Shown here: piece after piece, positions 55,046-62,687 of the stretch | Layout: every line of letters starts with the position of its first letter | Numbering within the stretch: the stretch's first letter is position 1 | Source of the DNA: Pseudomonas asiatica | Lineage (GTDB): Bacteria; Pseudomonadota; Gammaproteobacteria; Pseudomonadales; Pseudomonadaceae | Length of the DNA stretch: 64,000 nucleotides | Assembly: GCF_040214835.1 (NCBI RefSeq) | Contig: NZ_CP157874.1 | Coordinates: forward strand, 311,001 to 375,000 | Direction: 5' to 3' | Made by a program: the position numbers and the translations under genes | The notes under the pieces: model-generated | Databases searched by the model: none | Seen by the model: only the letters and a program-made list of their open reading frames with translations | What the model was told of the DNA's origin: nothing

Positions 55046-56002
55046 TCACATCTCCCACTGAAAGTGGCCTTTGGGTTCTCTTATATCGCGTGCGGCTGTC
55101 TGCACTCGTTCAATAGGCGACTCTTTATAATGCGGATTTTTTTTCCTATCTTTTAGCCATTTCTTTTTTTCCGCCCGGTGTATGTCGTCGATTTCTTTGT
55201 CGATATCATTGAATGCGGCTTTAATTGTATCTTTTGCTTGCTTTGTCTGTTCATTTAGTATGCGATAGTGTTCTGCAAGATTTTTATCTTTGAGAATATA
55301 GTGTTTGTGTCTAAATTTTTTGGCTTCGTTGCTTAGGCTGTGTACTTTGGGGAGGTTATTTTGGTTGGTTAACATCTCCTGTTTTGACTTTTCTAGATCA
55401 CTTAATTTTCTTCGGGGGCTAGGGATTTCAAAGTTTATGATTGCCTTGGATCGGGCTTCGAGCTCGGTATTATAAGTATTGACTTGTCGAGTGAGAGATT
55501 TTTTTCGGCCAAAAAAAATGTTTCTAAAAGTTTTCCAGATTTTTATATGGCCTGAAGGATCAATGTTATTTATCGGGTCATTCCCGCAGTAGCTGTAAGC
55601 ATTGATTCCGCCTAGATTGAACGGGCTTAGAGTGTCAGGGCAGATGAATCTCAGGTGGCGGACGCTAAGGGGGCGATTGTGACCAATTCCGAGCAGGTAC
55701 AGCCCTAGCTCAATAAGTAGGAGTTCTCCGTTGTATCCCGGAAAGGTTCCTGTTTCGGGGGCATTTGAAATATTTCCGTACGGAGTGTAGGCAACAGGTC
55801 GTTCTGTGCAGCCTGACCTCTTCAAGACGCTTGCTGACTCATCAGTCAAATAAAGCTTTGCAGGGCTTTCAATGTCGCTTTCCCATTCGGCCAGTATGTT
55901 CTGGTGATTACGAAGTAATGTGCGACTTCCCGTTGGTGTTTTCAGGTTGTGGGGACGCCCATCCATATAAAAAAATTGTTGGTCTAAATTTTTAGTACTC
56001 AT
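55046..56002 (-). CDS. Second orphan Rhs-core protein, AT-rich, with coiled C-terminus
   Basis: 318 residues. Residues 15-50 resemble Rhs repeat shell sequence (LLRNHQNILAEWESD), followed by the core signature (VAYTPYGN, FPGYNGELL, YLLGIGHNRP, DTLSPFNLGGINAYSYCGND, NIDPSGH near 150). The C-terminal ~165 residues are basic and helical (many Lys/Glu heptads). GAGGG precedes the start. The DNA is markedly A+T-rich compared with all neighbours, a sign of horizontal origin. No immunity partner or secretion gene is adjacent. Confidence 0.8.
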   Translation of the reverse strand: MSTKNLDQQFFYMDGRPHNLKTPTGSRTLLRNHQNILAEWESDIESPAKLYLTDESASVLKRSGCTERPVAYTPYGNISNAPETGTFPGYNGELLLIELGLYLLGIGHNRPLSVRHLRFICPDTLSPFNLGGINAYSYCGNDPINNIDPSGHIKIWKTFRNIFFGRKKSLTRQVNTYNTELEARSKAIINFEIPSPRRKLSDLEKSKQEMLTNQNNLPKVHSLSNEAKKFRHKHYILKDKNLAEHYRILNEQTKQAKDTIKAAFNDIDKEIDDIHRAEKKKWLKDRKKNPHYKESPIERVQTAARDIREPKGHFQWEM

Positions 56003-56195
56003 GGTAACCCTCGGCTATGGAGTTCAAGGTCATGCATGAGTATCGGATGACTCTTTTGACACCGCTACTGGCAAAAATAACAGGCGTCCGCTACGGCTTA
56101 GGATTGGCCTCCCGACAAGCCGCTTGGAACAATCGCCCAAATCATCAGTCCAAACCTCGTTTCCCAGGCCATCCCGGCCGACGAGGTCCCTCCCG

Positions 56196-56777
56196 ATGAA
56201 AGCATTCACCCTGGCAACCCTGATGACCCTGGCCGCAAGCCCTGTGTTCGCCTTCAACCTCAGCGACGCCGCCAACGCCGTGTCGGCCATGCAGAACCAG
56301 AATCAGAGCCAGCAAGGCCAGGTGCAGGCGCCCGAGGCGCAGGCCAACCTGCTCAACACCTTGGGCAGCCAATTGAATATCACCCCGGAGCAAGCCGTGG
56401 GCGGTGCAGGGGCCATGCTGGGGCTGGCGCGCAACAACCTGAGCAGCGACGACTACGGCCAATTGACCAAGGCCGTGCCGGGGCTTGACCTGCTTGCCGG
56501 GGCCAATGTACTGGGTGGCTTGAGTGGCCTGGGTGAGTTGCTGGGCAAGAACAGCGAGAGCCAGTCGGCCTTGAGCAATGCGCTGGGCAACAATGTGGAA
56601 AACCGCAGCGACCTGGACAATGCGTTCAAGGCGCTGGGGATGGACACCGGGATGATCGGGCAGTTTGCGCCGTTGCTGCTGCAGTACCTGGGGCAGCAGG
56701 GGATTGCCGGGTCGCTGTTGCAGAATCTGGGGAGTTTGTGGACCACTCCTGCTCCGTTGACCGGGCCTTCGGTCTGA
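56196..56777 (+). CDS. Secreted DUF2780 (VcgC/VcgE-like) protein
   Basis: 193 residues with signal peptide MKAFTLATLMTLAASPVFA. A Gln/Asn-rich linker (about 35-52) precedes the DUF2780 domain (LLNTLGSQLNITPEQAVGGAGAM...). GAGG lies nine bases before the ATG. Family function is unknown; expected periplasmic or exported. Confidence 0.85.
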   Translation: MKAFTLATLMTLAASPVFAFNLSDAANAVSAMQNQNQSQQGQVQAPEAQANLLNTLGSQLNITPEQAVGGAGAMLGLARNNLSSDDYGQLTKAVPGLDLLAGANVLGGLSGLGELLGKNSESQSALSNALGNNVENRSDLDNAFKALGMDTGMIGQFAPLLLQYLGQQGIAGSLLQNLGSLWTTPAPLTGPSV

Positions 56778-56818
56778 GGATTTCGCCAGTATCACAGCGT
56801 TGAAGGCTGACGCCGTAC

Positions 56819-56937
56819 CTGTAGGAGCGGCCTTGTGTCGCGAGAGGGCCGCAAAGCGGCCCCACTATTTCAGCGTCGATGCAGATATAGCCGGGGCTGC
56901 TCTGCAGCCCTTTCGCGACACAAGGCCGCTCCTACAA
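56819..56937. repeat. Inverted REP pair
   Basis: TGTAGGAGCGGCCTTGTGTC faces its reverse complement, with GCCGCAAAGCGGC and GCTGCTCTGCAGC inner arms. Confidence 0.85.
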
Positions 56938-56981
56938 AGGCCAGCGCAGGCCATGAGATTGGTGTATCCCGCAAAGGCGAG

Positions 56982-58331
56982 TCAGGTCGCTTCTGTGAAA
57001 TCCACCAGCCGCACCGGGCGGCGGAAGCCGGCGGTCAGTACTGCCAGATACGCAAGACCCAGCGCAAACCAGCACAGGCCAATCACCAAGGTAAGCGCCG
57101 ACAGGCTGGTCCACAGCCACAGTGTCAGCCCCAACCCCACCAGCGGCACCAGGCCATAGCTCAGCAGCCCTTTGAGGCTGCGCTGCGAGGCATCGTCCAC
57201 CAGGTGGGTCTTCACCACCGCCAGGTTCACCGCCGAAAACGCCACCAGCGCACCAAAGCTGATCAGCGATGCAAGGGTCGCCAGGTCGATCACCAACGCC
57301 AGCAACGAGAACGCCGAAACCAGCAGAATGGCGAACACCGGCGTGCCGAAGCGCGGTGACAGGTAGCCGAACGTTCGCTGCGGCAGCACCTTGTCACGGC
57401 CCATGGTGAACAGAATGCGCGACACAGCCGCCTGCGAGGCCAGCGCCGAGCCCAGGCTGCCGGCCACATAGGCCGCAGTGAAGAAGTTGGCCAGGAACTG
57501 CCCGCCCGCCTTGAACATCACCTCATTGGCCGCCGCATCGGCATTGGCAAAAGTGGTGCCCGGCAGTACCAGTTGGCTGACATAGGCCAGCACGGTGAAC
57601 AGCACGCCGGCGAACAGGGTGGTGAGGATGATTGCCCGTGGCACATCGCGGCGGGCATCGCGGCATTCTTCGGCCAAGGTCGAGACAGCGTCAAAGCCGA
57701 GGAACGACAGGCACAGCACCGCCGCACCAGCCATCAGCGCGCCGAAGCCCGGCTGCGAACCGTTGCCCAGCAGTGGCGACAACAGCTCGAGCGGCTGGCC
57801 GGCCAGGGACTGGCAGGACAGGGCGACGAACACCACGATGAAGACGATCTGCGCCCCGACGATCAGGTTGCTGGTCTTGGCCACAGAGTGAATGCCGACC
57901 ACGTTGAGCAGCGTGACCAGGGCAATCGAGGCCAGCGCGATAGACCACGCGGGGATGGCCGGAAAGGCGATGTTCAGGAACAGGCCGATCAGTAGGTAGT
58001 TGATCATCGGCAGGAACAGGTAGTCGAGCAGCAGCGACCAGCCGGCCAGGAAGCCAACGTTCGGGCCGAAGGCCATGTTGGTGTAGGAGTACGCCGAGCC
58101 CGCGACCGGGAAGCGTTTGACCATGAAGCTGTAGGAGGTGGCGGTGAACAGCATGGCCACCAAGGTGACGATATAGGCGCCGGCCGTGCGGCCACCAGTA
58201 AGTTCGGTGACGATGCCGTAAGTGGTAAAGATGGTCAGCGGGACCATGTACACCAGGCCGAAGAACACCAGGGCGGGCAGGCCGAGGACACGGCGGAGCT
58301 GGACGGGGGTAGAGCTGGGTGGGTTGGCCAT
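56982..58331 (-). CDS. APC-superfamily amine/amino acid transporter
   Basis: 449 residues with about twelve hydrophobic helices. N-terminal LGLPALVFFGLVYMVPL, the APC motif GPNVGFLAGWSLLLDYLF and the SFLGFDAVSTLAEE loop of helix 6. This resembles putrescine-importer-like permeases (PuuP/YeeF-type); the substrate is inferred. I chose the ATG at 58331 with a weak GGA site; a GTG at 58382 is less likely. Followed by a REP pair. Confidence 0.85.
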   Translation of the reverse strand: MANPPSSTPVQLRRVLGLPALVFFGLVYMVPLTIFTTYGIVTELTGGRTAGAYIVTLVAMLFTATSYSFMVKRFPVAGSAYSYTNMAFGPNVGFLAGWSLLLDYLFLPMINYLLIGLFLNIAFPAIPAWSIALASIALVTLLNVVGIHSVAKTSNLIVGAQIVFIVVFVALSCQSLAGQPLELLSPLLGNGSQPGFGALMAGAAVLCLSFLGFDAVSTLAEECRDARRDVPRAIILTTLFAGVLFTVLAYVSQLVLPGTTFANADAAANEVMFKAGGQFLANFFTAAYVAGSLGSALASQAAVSRILFTMGRDKVLPQRTFGYLSPRFGTPVFAILLVSAFSLLALVIDLATLASLISFGALVAFSAVNLAVVKTHLVDDASQRSLKGLLSYGLVPLVGLGLTLWLWTSLSALTLVIGLCWFALGLAYLAVLTAGFRRPVRLVDFTEAT

Positions 58332-58461
58332 CGTTCGATCCAGAGCATTTTTGTAGTTGTGCTTTGGTCGATTTTTATCCACTTAGGTGGGGCGTGACAA
58401 AGAAGTAATCCTAATGCTGATTATTAGCCAGGTTTTTAATCGGATTCTTGTAATGCCTGTT

Positions 58462-58559
58462 CCGGCCTCTTCGCGGGTAAACCCGCTCCCACAGGGGGCT
58501 CACAGGTCTTGAGTTCTGCGCATTACCTGTGGGAGCGGGTTCACCCGCGAAGAGGCCTG
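58462..58559. repeat. Inverted REP pair
   Basis: GCCTCTTCGCGGGTAAACCC faces GGGTTCACCCGCGAAGAGGC, between the acyltransferase 3' end and the APC gene. Confidence 0.85.
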
Positions 58560-58576
58560 GTCAGGCAATGGAAATC

Positions 58577-59464
58577 TCAGCCCATCTCCACCCGCAGCTG
58601 CTCGATCCTCAAGTCCTTCTCCACCCACAACTGGTTCACCCAGGCCTGCACGGTCTGCCTGAACTCAGCATCATTCTCGTAATCTCCCGCCCACAGCATT
58701 GGGTCCAGTTCACGCACACGAATGTCGATAATCACCCGGCTGATGCTGCCATTGAGCAAATCCCAGAAACCCGGCGCCTTGTTGCCGGGGTAGACGATGG
58801 TCACGTCCAGCAAGGCATCCAGCTGCTCGCCCAATGCCGCCAGCACGAACGCCACGCCACCAGCCTTGGGCTTGAGCAGGTAGCGATACGGCGATTGCTG
58901 CTGCTGACGCTTGGCTTCGGTGAAGCGTGTGCCTTCCAGGTAGTTCACCACGGTCACCGGCTGGCGCTTGAACAGTTCACAAGCAGCCTTGGTGATTTCC
59001 AGGTCCTTGCCTTTCAGCTCGGGGTGCTTCTCCAGGAAGGCCTTGCTGTAGCGCTTCATGAACGGGTAATCCAGCCCCCACCAGGCCAGGCCCAGCAGTG
59101 GTACCCAGATCAGCTCCTTCTTCAGGAAGAACTTGAAGAACGGTGTACGGCGGTTGAGGCTCTCGATCAGCGCCGGAATATCGACCCAGGTCTGGTGGTT
59201 GCTGACGGCCAGGTACGAAGTGTCCTTGCGCAGGTTCTCGACGCCACGGATATCCCACTGGGTAGGAATGCACAGGGCAAAGATGGCCTTGTCGATCTCC
59301 GACCAGGTCTCGGCCACCCACATCACCGCCCATGAGGCATAGTCACGCCCACGCCCCGGCAGCACCAGTTTGAGCAGGGCGAAGACCAGCAGCGGGCAGA
59401 TCAACACCAGGGTGTTGAGCAGCAGCAGGGTGGTAGTGAGGGTGCCGGTCAGCAGGCGACGCAT
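58577..59464 (-). CDS. PlsC-type 1-acyl-sn-glycerol-3-phosphate acyltransferase (YihG-like)
   Basis: 295 residues: an N-terminal membrane helix (about 8-35), the catalytic NHQTWVD (His-X4-Asp) near residue 89, and the later EGTRFTE and a proline-containing fourth block. Transfers acyl chains to lysophosphatidate at the inner membrane face. Length and C-terminal DIRVRELDP are like YihG-type acyltransferases rather than short PlsC. Confidence 0.88.
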   Translation of the reverse strand: MRRLLTGTLTTTLLLLNTLVLICPLLVFALLKLVLPGRGRDYASWAVMWVAETWSEIDKAIFALCIPTQWDIRGVENLRKDTSYLAVSNHQTWVDIPALIESLNRRTPFFKFFLKKELIWVPLLGLAWWGLDYPFMKRYSKAFLEKHPELKGKDLEITKAACELFKRQPVTVVNYLEGTRFTEAKRQQQQSPYRYLLKPKAGGVAFVLAALGEQLDALLDVTIVYPGNKAPGFWDLLNGSISRVIIDIRVRELDPMLWAGDYENDAEFRQTVQAWVNQLWVEKDLRIEQLRVEMG

Positions 59465-59646
59465 AAAGAGACTCTTGTTGTGGGAGATAAACGGTTGGCA
59501 ATGATAAGCAGGGCAGTGGCCTACGCCAAATTTCCAGTGCCCTGCGGCGAGGACAAATGTTTCACATTATGTTGGTTAGGCTTGTGACAGCGAACCTATC
59601 CTGCCAGTGCAGTCTAAGCACTGACCCTCCTCAAGGAAGCTTGCCT

Positions 59647-60147
59647 GTGAAACCTCTGCTTGCCCTGCTGTCGTTGTTGGCGCTGCCGGTCATGGCCGCC
59701 GAGCCCACAATCTATGGCCGTTACGAGAACATAGCCCTGCCCGAACTGGGCGAAACCCTGAAAGCCAAGATGGATACCGGTGCCTTCACCGCGTCGCTGT
59801 CGGCCAAGGACATCGAGCTGTTCACCCGTGATGGCGACGAGTGGGTGCGCTTCCGCCTGGCTACCAAGGACTCGGACGGCAAGGTGTACGAGCACAAGGT
59901 CTCGCGCATCAGCAAGATCAAGGGCCGTGCCGATGAAGAGGAGGAAGGCGATGCGCCGGAAATCTCCAAGCGCCCGGTGGTCGACCTGGAGCTGTGCCTG
60001 GGGGACGTGAAACGCACCGTCGAGGTCAACCTGGTGGACCGCAGCAGCTTCAACTACCCGTTGCTGGTGGGCTCCAAGGCTTTGCGCGAGTTCAAGGCGG
60101 CGGTCAACCCGGCCAAGAAGTTCACCGCTGGCAAGCCTGACTGCTGA
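59647..60147 (+). CDS. Secreted retropepsin-like (RimB/ATP-dependent zinc protease family) protein
   Basis: 166 residues from a GTG start (GTGAAACCTCTG) with AAGGA nine bases upstream; the longer open frame lacks a site. Signal peptide MKPLLALLSLLALPVMA. The mature part has KMDTGAFTASLSA, the Asp-Thr-Gly active-site motif of single-domain aspartic proteases in PF05618, and a C-terminal NYPLLVGSKALREF. RimB-type members act in the cytoplasm; the signal here points to a periplasmic relative. Substrate unknown. Confidence 0.82.
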   Translation: MKPLLALLSLLALPVMAAEPTIYGRYENIALPELGETLKAKMDTGAFTASLSAKDIELFTRDGDEWVRFRLATKDSDGKVYEHKVSRISKIKGRADEEEEGDAPEISKRPVVDLELCLGDVKRTVEVNLVDRSSFNYPLLVGSKALREFKAAVNPAKKFTAGKPDC

Positions 60148-60155
60148 TCGCAAGC

Positions 60156-60340
60156 CTCGGCCTCTTCGCGGGCACGCCCGCTCCCACAGGGATGGCGCGT
60201 GTCCTTGTGGGCTGCGCGGTACCTGTGGGAGCTGGCTTGCCTGCGATGGGGCGCATAGCGGCCCCACGATCTCAGCGCTGATGCAGAAATCGCCGGGGCC
60301 GCTCTGCGGCCCTTTCGCGACACAAGGCCGCTCCTACACA
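60156..60340. repeat. REP cluster, three to four copies of both families
   Basis: A GCGGGCACGCCCGC copy, a decayed GAGCTGGCTTGCCTGCGATG copy, and a GCCGCTCTGCGGCCC... GACACAAGGCCGCTCC copy in 185 bp upstream of creB. Confidence 0.8.
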
Positions 60341-60380
60341 ATAGTGCGTCGCCATAGATATCTGCACAGGCCCGGACGCC

Positions 60381-61061
60381 ATGCCCCACATCCTCATCGT
60401 CGAAGACGAAGCCGCCATCGCCGATACCCTGGTCTACGCCCTGCAGGCCGACGGCCATAGCACCGAATGGGTAACCCTGGGCGGCGCCGCCCTCGACCAG
60501 CAGCGCCAGCGCCCGGCCGACTTGGTCATCCTCGACATCGGCTTGCCCGATATCAGTGGCTTCGAAACCTGCCGCCAGCTGCGCCGCTTCAGCGAAGTAC
60601 CGGTAATGTTCCTCAGCGCCCGCGATGGCGAAATCGACCGGGTGGTGGGCCTGGAAATCGGCGCAGACGATTATGTGGTCAAACCCTTCAGCCCGCGTGA
60701 AGTGGCGGCGCGGGTACGGGCGATCCTCAAGCGCATGGGCCCCAGGGTCGAGCCCGCTGTCGAGGCCACGCTGTTCCAGCTCGACACCTTGCGCATGCAG
60801 ATTACCTACCGCGGCCAGCCACTCCCCCTTACCCTCCACGAATTCCGCCTGCTGCAATGCCTGCTCGAGCAACCGCACCGGGTATTCAGCCGCGAACAGC
60901 TGCTGGACGCCGTGGGCGTGGCCTCTGACGTGGGCTACGAGCGCAACATCGACAGCCATATCAAGAGCCTGCGCGCCAAGCTGCGCCAGGTGGCCAGCGA
61001 TGCCGAACCGATCCAGACCCACCGTGGCCTCGGCTACAGCTACAGCCCGGACCATGCCTGA
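60381..61061 (+). CDS. creB: Response regulator CreB
   Basis: 226 residues: receiver domain with phospho-acceptor Asp in VILDIGLPDISGF and an OmpR/PhoB-type winged helix (EFRLLQCLLEQPHRVFSREQL, RNIDSHIKSLRAKL). CreBC responds to cell-wall or metabolic stress and in pseudomonads links to beta-lactam response and biofilm. The stop overlaps the creC start by one base. Confidence 0.94.
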   Translation: MPHILIVEDEAAIADTLVYALQADGHSTEWVTLGGAALDQQRQRPADLVILDIGLPDISGFETCRQLRRFSEVPVMFLSARDGEIDRVVGLEIGADDYVVKPFSPREVAARVRAILKRMGPRVEPAVEATLFQLDTLRMQITYRGQPLPLTLHEFRLLQCLLEQPHRVFSREQLLDAVGVASDVGYERNIDSHIKSLRAKLRQVASDAEPIQTHRGLGYSYSPDHA

Positions 61062-62497
61062 TGCGCCTGGGCATCCGGATCTTCCTGGTGTACTTCCTGT
61101 TCGTCGGACTGGCGGGCTACTTTCTGCTCAACACGGTGCGCGAACAGATCCGTCCGGTGGTGCGCCAGTCCTCTGAAGAAACGCTGGTAGACACCGCCAA
61201 CCTGCTGGCCGAGATCCTGCACGATGACGTCAAGGCCGGCACCCTGAACCAGAGCCGCTTGCCCGAGGTGCTAAAGGCCTATGGCTCGCGCAGCCCGGGT
61301 GCGCAGATCTGGGGCCTGGCCAAGAATCAGGTCAGCCACCGCATCTATGTCACCGATGCCAAGGGCACCGTGCTGCTGGACTCCAGCGGCGAGGATCTGG
61401 GCAAGGACTACTCGAAGTGGAATGACGTGTACCTGACCTTGCGTGGCCAGTACGGCGCCCGCTCCACCCGCAGCGACCCCGACGATGAAAGCACCTCGGT
61501 GATGCACGTGGGTGCACCGATCATCGACGATGGCAAGATCATCGGCGTGGTCACCGTGGCCAAGCCCAACAGCTCGCTGCAACCTTACATCGACCGCTCC
61601 GAACGGCGCTTGCTGACCCTGGGCCTGGGGCTGATCGGCCTGGGCCTGCTGATCGGTGCCGCGTTGTCGTGGTGGCTGGCGCGCTCGCTGCGCCGGCTGG
61701 CCCGCTACGCCCAGGCGGTCAGCGAGGGCGAGCGCGCCGCCCTGCCGCACTACAAGGGTGGCGAACTGGCGCACCTGGCCCAGGCGGTCGAGCGCATGCG
61801 CACGCAACTGGAGGGCAAGGCCTATGTCGAGCGGTATGTGCATACCCTGACACACGAGCTGAAAAGCCCGCTGGCGGCCATTCGTGGTGCGTCCGAGCTG
61901 TTGCAGGGCGATGATATGCCGGCTGACCAGCGGGCGCGCTTTGCCGGCAACATCGAGCGCGAGAGCGAGCGTTTGCAGCAGATGATCGAACGCCTGCTCA
62001 ACCTGGCCCGGGTCGAGCAGATGCAGGCGCTGGAGGATGAGCAGCAGGTGGCGCTGGCGGCGTTGGTGGACGAGTTGCTGTTGGCCCATGCGGTGCGTAT
62101 CGAAGGTGCCGATTTGCAGGTGCGCCAGCGGGTGCCGGCTGGCTTGCGCTTGTTGTGTGACCCGTTCCTGATGCGCCAGGCGCTGGCCAACCTGCTCGAC
62201 AACGCGTTGGACTTCACCCCGGAGGGAGGCGCGCTGTTGTTCGACCTGGAGCGCGATGGCGAGCGGGTGGCGCTGAGTGTGTTCAACCAGGGGCAGGCGA
62301 TACCGGCCTACGCCATTGGGCGGGTGAGCGAGCGATTCTACTCGCTGCCGCGGCCGGGGAGTGGGCGCAAGAGCACCGGGTTGGGGCTGAATTTTGTGGC
62401 CGAGGTGATGCAGCTGCATGGCGGGGCGTTGGCTGTGGATAACGTCGATGGAGGGGTGCGGGTGAGGTTGTGGCTGCCGGTGCGGCGTATCAGCTGA
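61061..62497 (+). CDS. creC: Sensor histidine kinase CreC
   Basis: 478 residues: TM1 (about 5-25), periplasmic sensor (about 28-180), TM2 (about 184-205), HAMP, phospho-His in HTLTHELKSPLAAIRG, N-box LANLLDNALDFTPEG and G-box GSGRKSTGLGLNFV. Partner of CreB and upstream of creD, the usual target gene. It contains a TGTGGATAA at 62434 within coding sequence. Confidence 0.94.
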   Translation: MRLGIRIFLVYFLFVGLAGYFLLNTVREQIRPVVRQSSEETLVDTANLLAEILHDDVKAGTLNQSRLPEVLKAYGSRSPGAQIWGLAKNQVSHRIYVTDAKGTVLLDSSGEDLGKDYSKWNDVYLTLRGQYGARSTRSDPDDESTSVMHVGAPIIDDGKIIGVVTVAKPNSSLQPYIDRSERRLLTLGLGLIGLGLLIGAALSWWLARSLRRLARYAQAVSEGERAALPHYKGGELAHLAQAVERMRTQLEGKAYVERYVHTLTHELKSPLAAIRGASELLQGDDMPADQRARFAGNIERESERLQQMIERLLNLARVEQMQALEDEQQVALAALVDELLLAHAVRIEGADLQVRQRVPAGLRLLCDPFLMRQALANLLDNALDFTPEGGALLFDLERDGERVALSVFNQGQAIPAYAIGRVSERFYSLPRPGSGRKSTGLGLNFVAEVMQLHGGALAVDNVDGGVRVRLWLPVRRIS

Positions 62498-62500
62498 CAT

Positions 62501-62607
62501 TGCCGGGGCTGCTGCGCAGCCCATCGCGACACAAGGCCGCTCCTACAAGAGCGCGCGCCCTCCTGTAGGAGCGGCCTTGTGTCGCGATGGGCCGCAAAGC
62601 GGCCCCA
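62501..62607. repeat. Inverted REP pair between creC and creD
   Basis: Facing GGAGCGGCCTTGTGTCGCG copies with GGGGCTGCTGCGCAGCCC and GGGCCGCAAAGCGGCCCC outer arms. It may separate creD expression from creBC. Confidence 0.85.
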
Positions 62608-62687
62608 AAAACACACAATCTCCACACAGCCTCCCTATGGCCTCCACGCAAGGCGCAGACACTGCGCCCACTGCCACAGGAGGCCCC

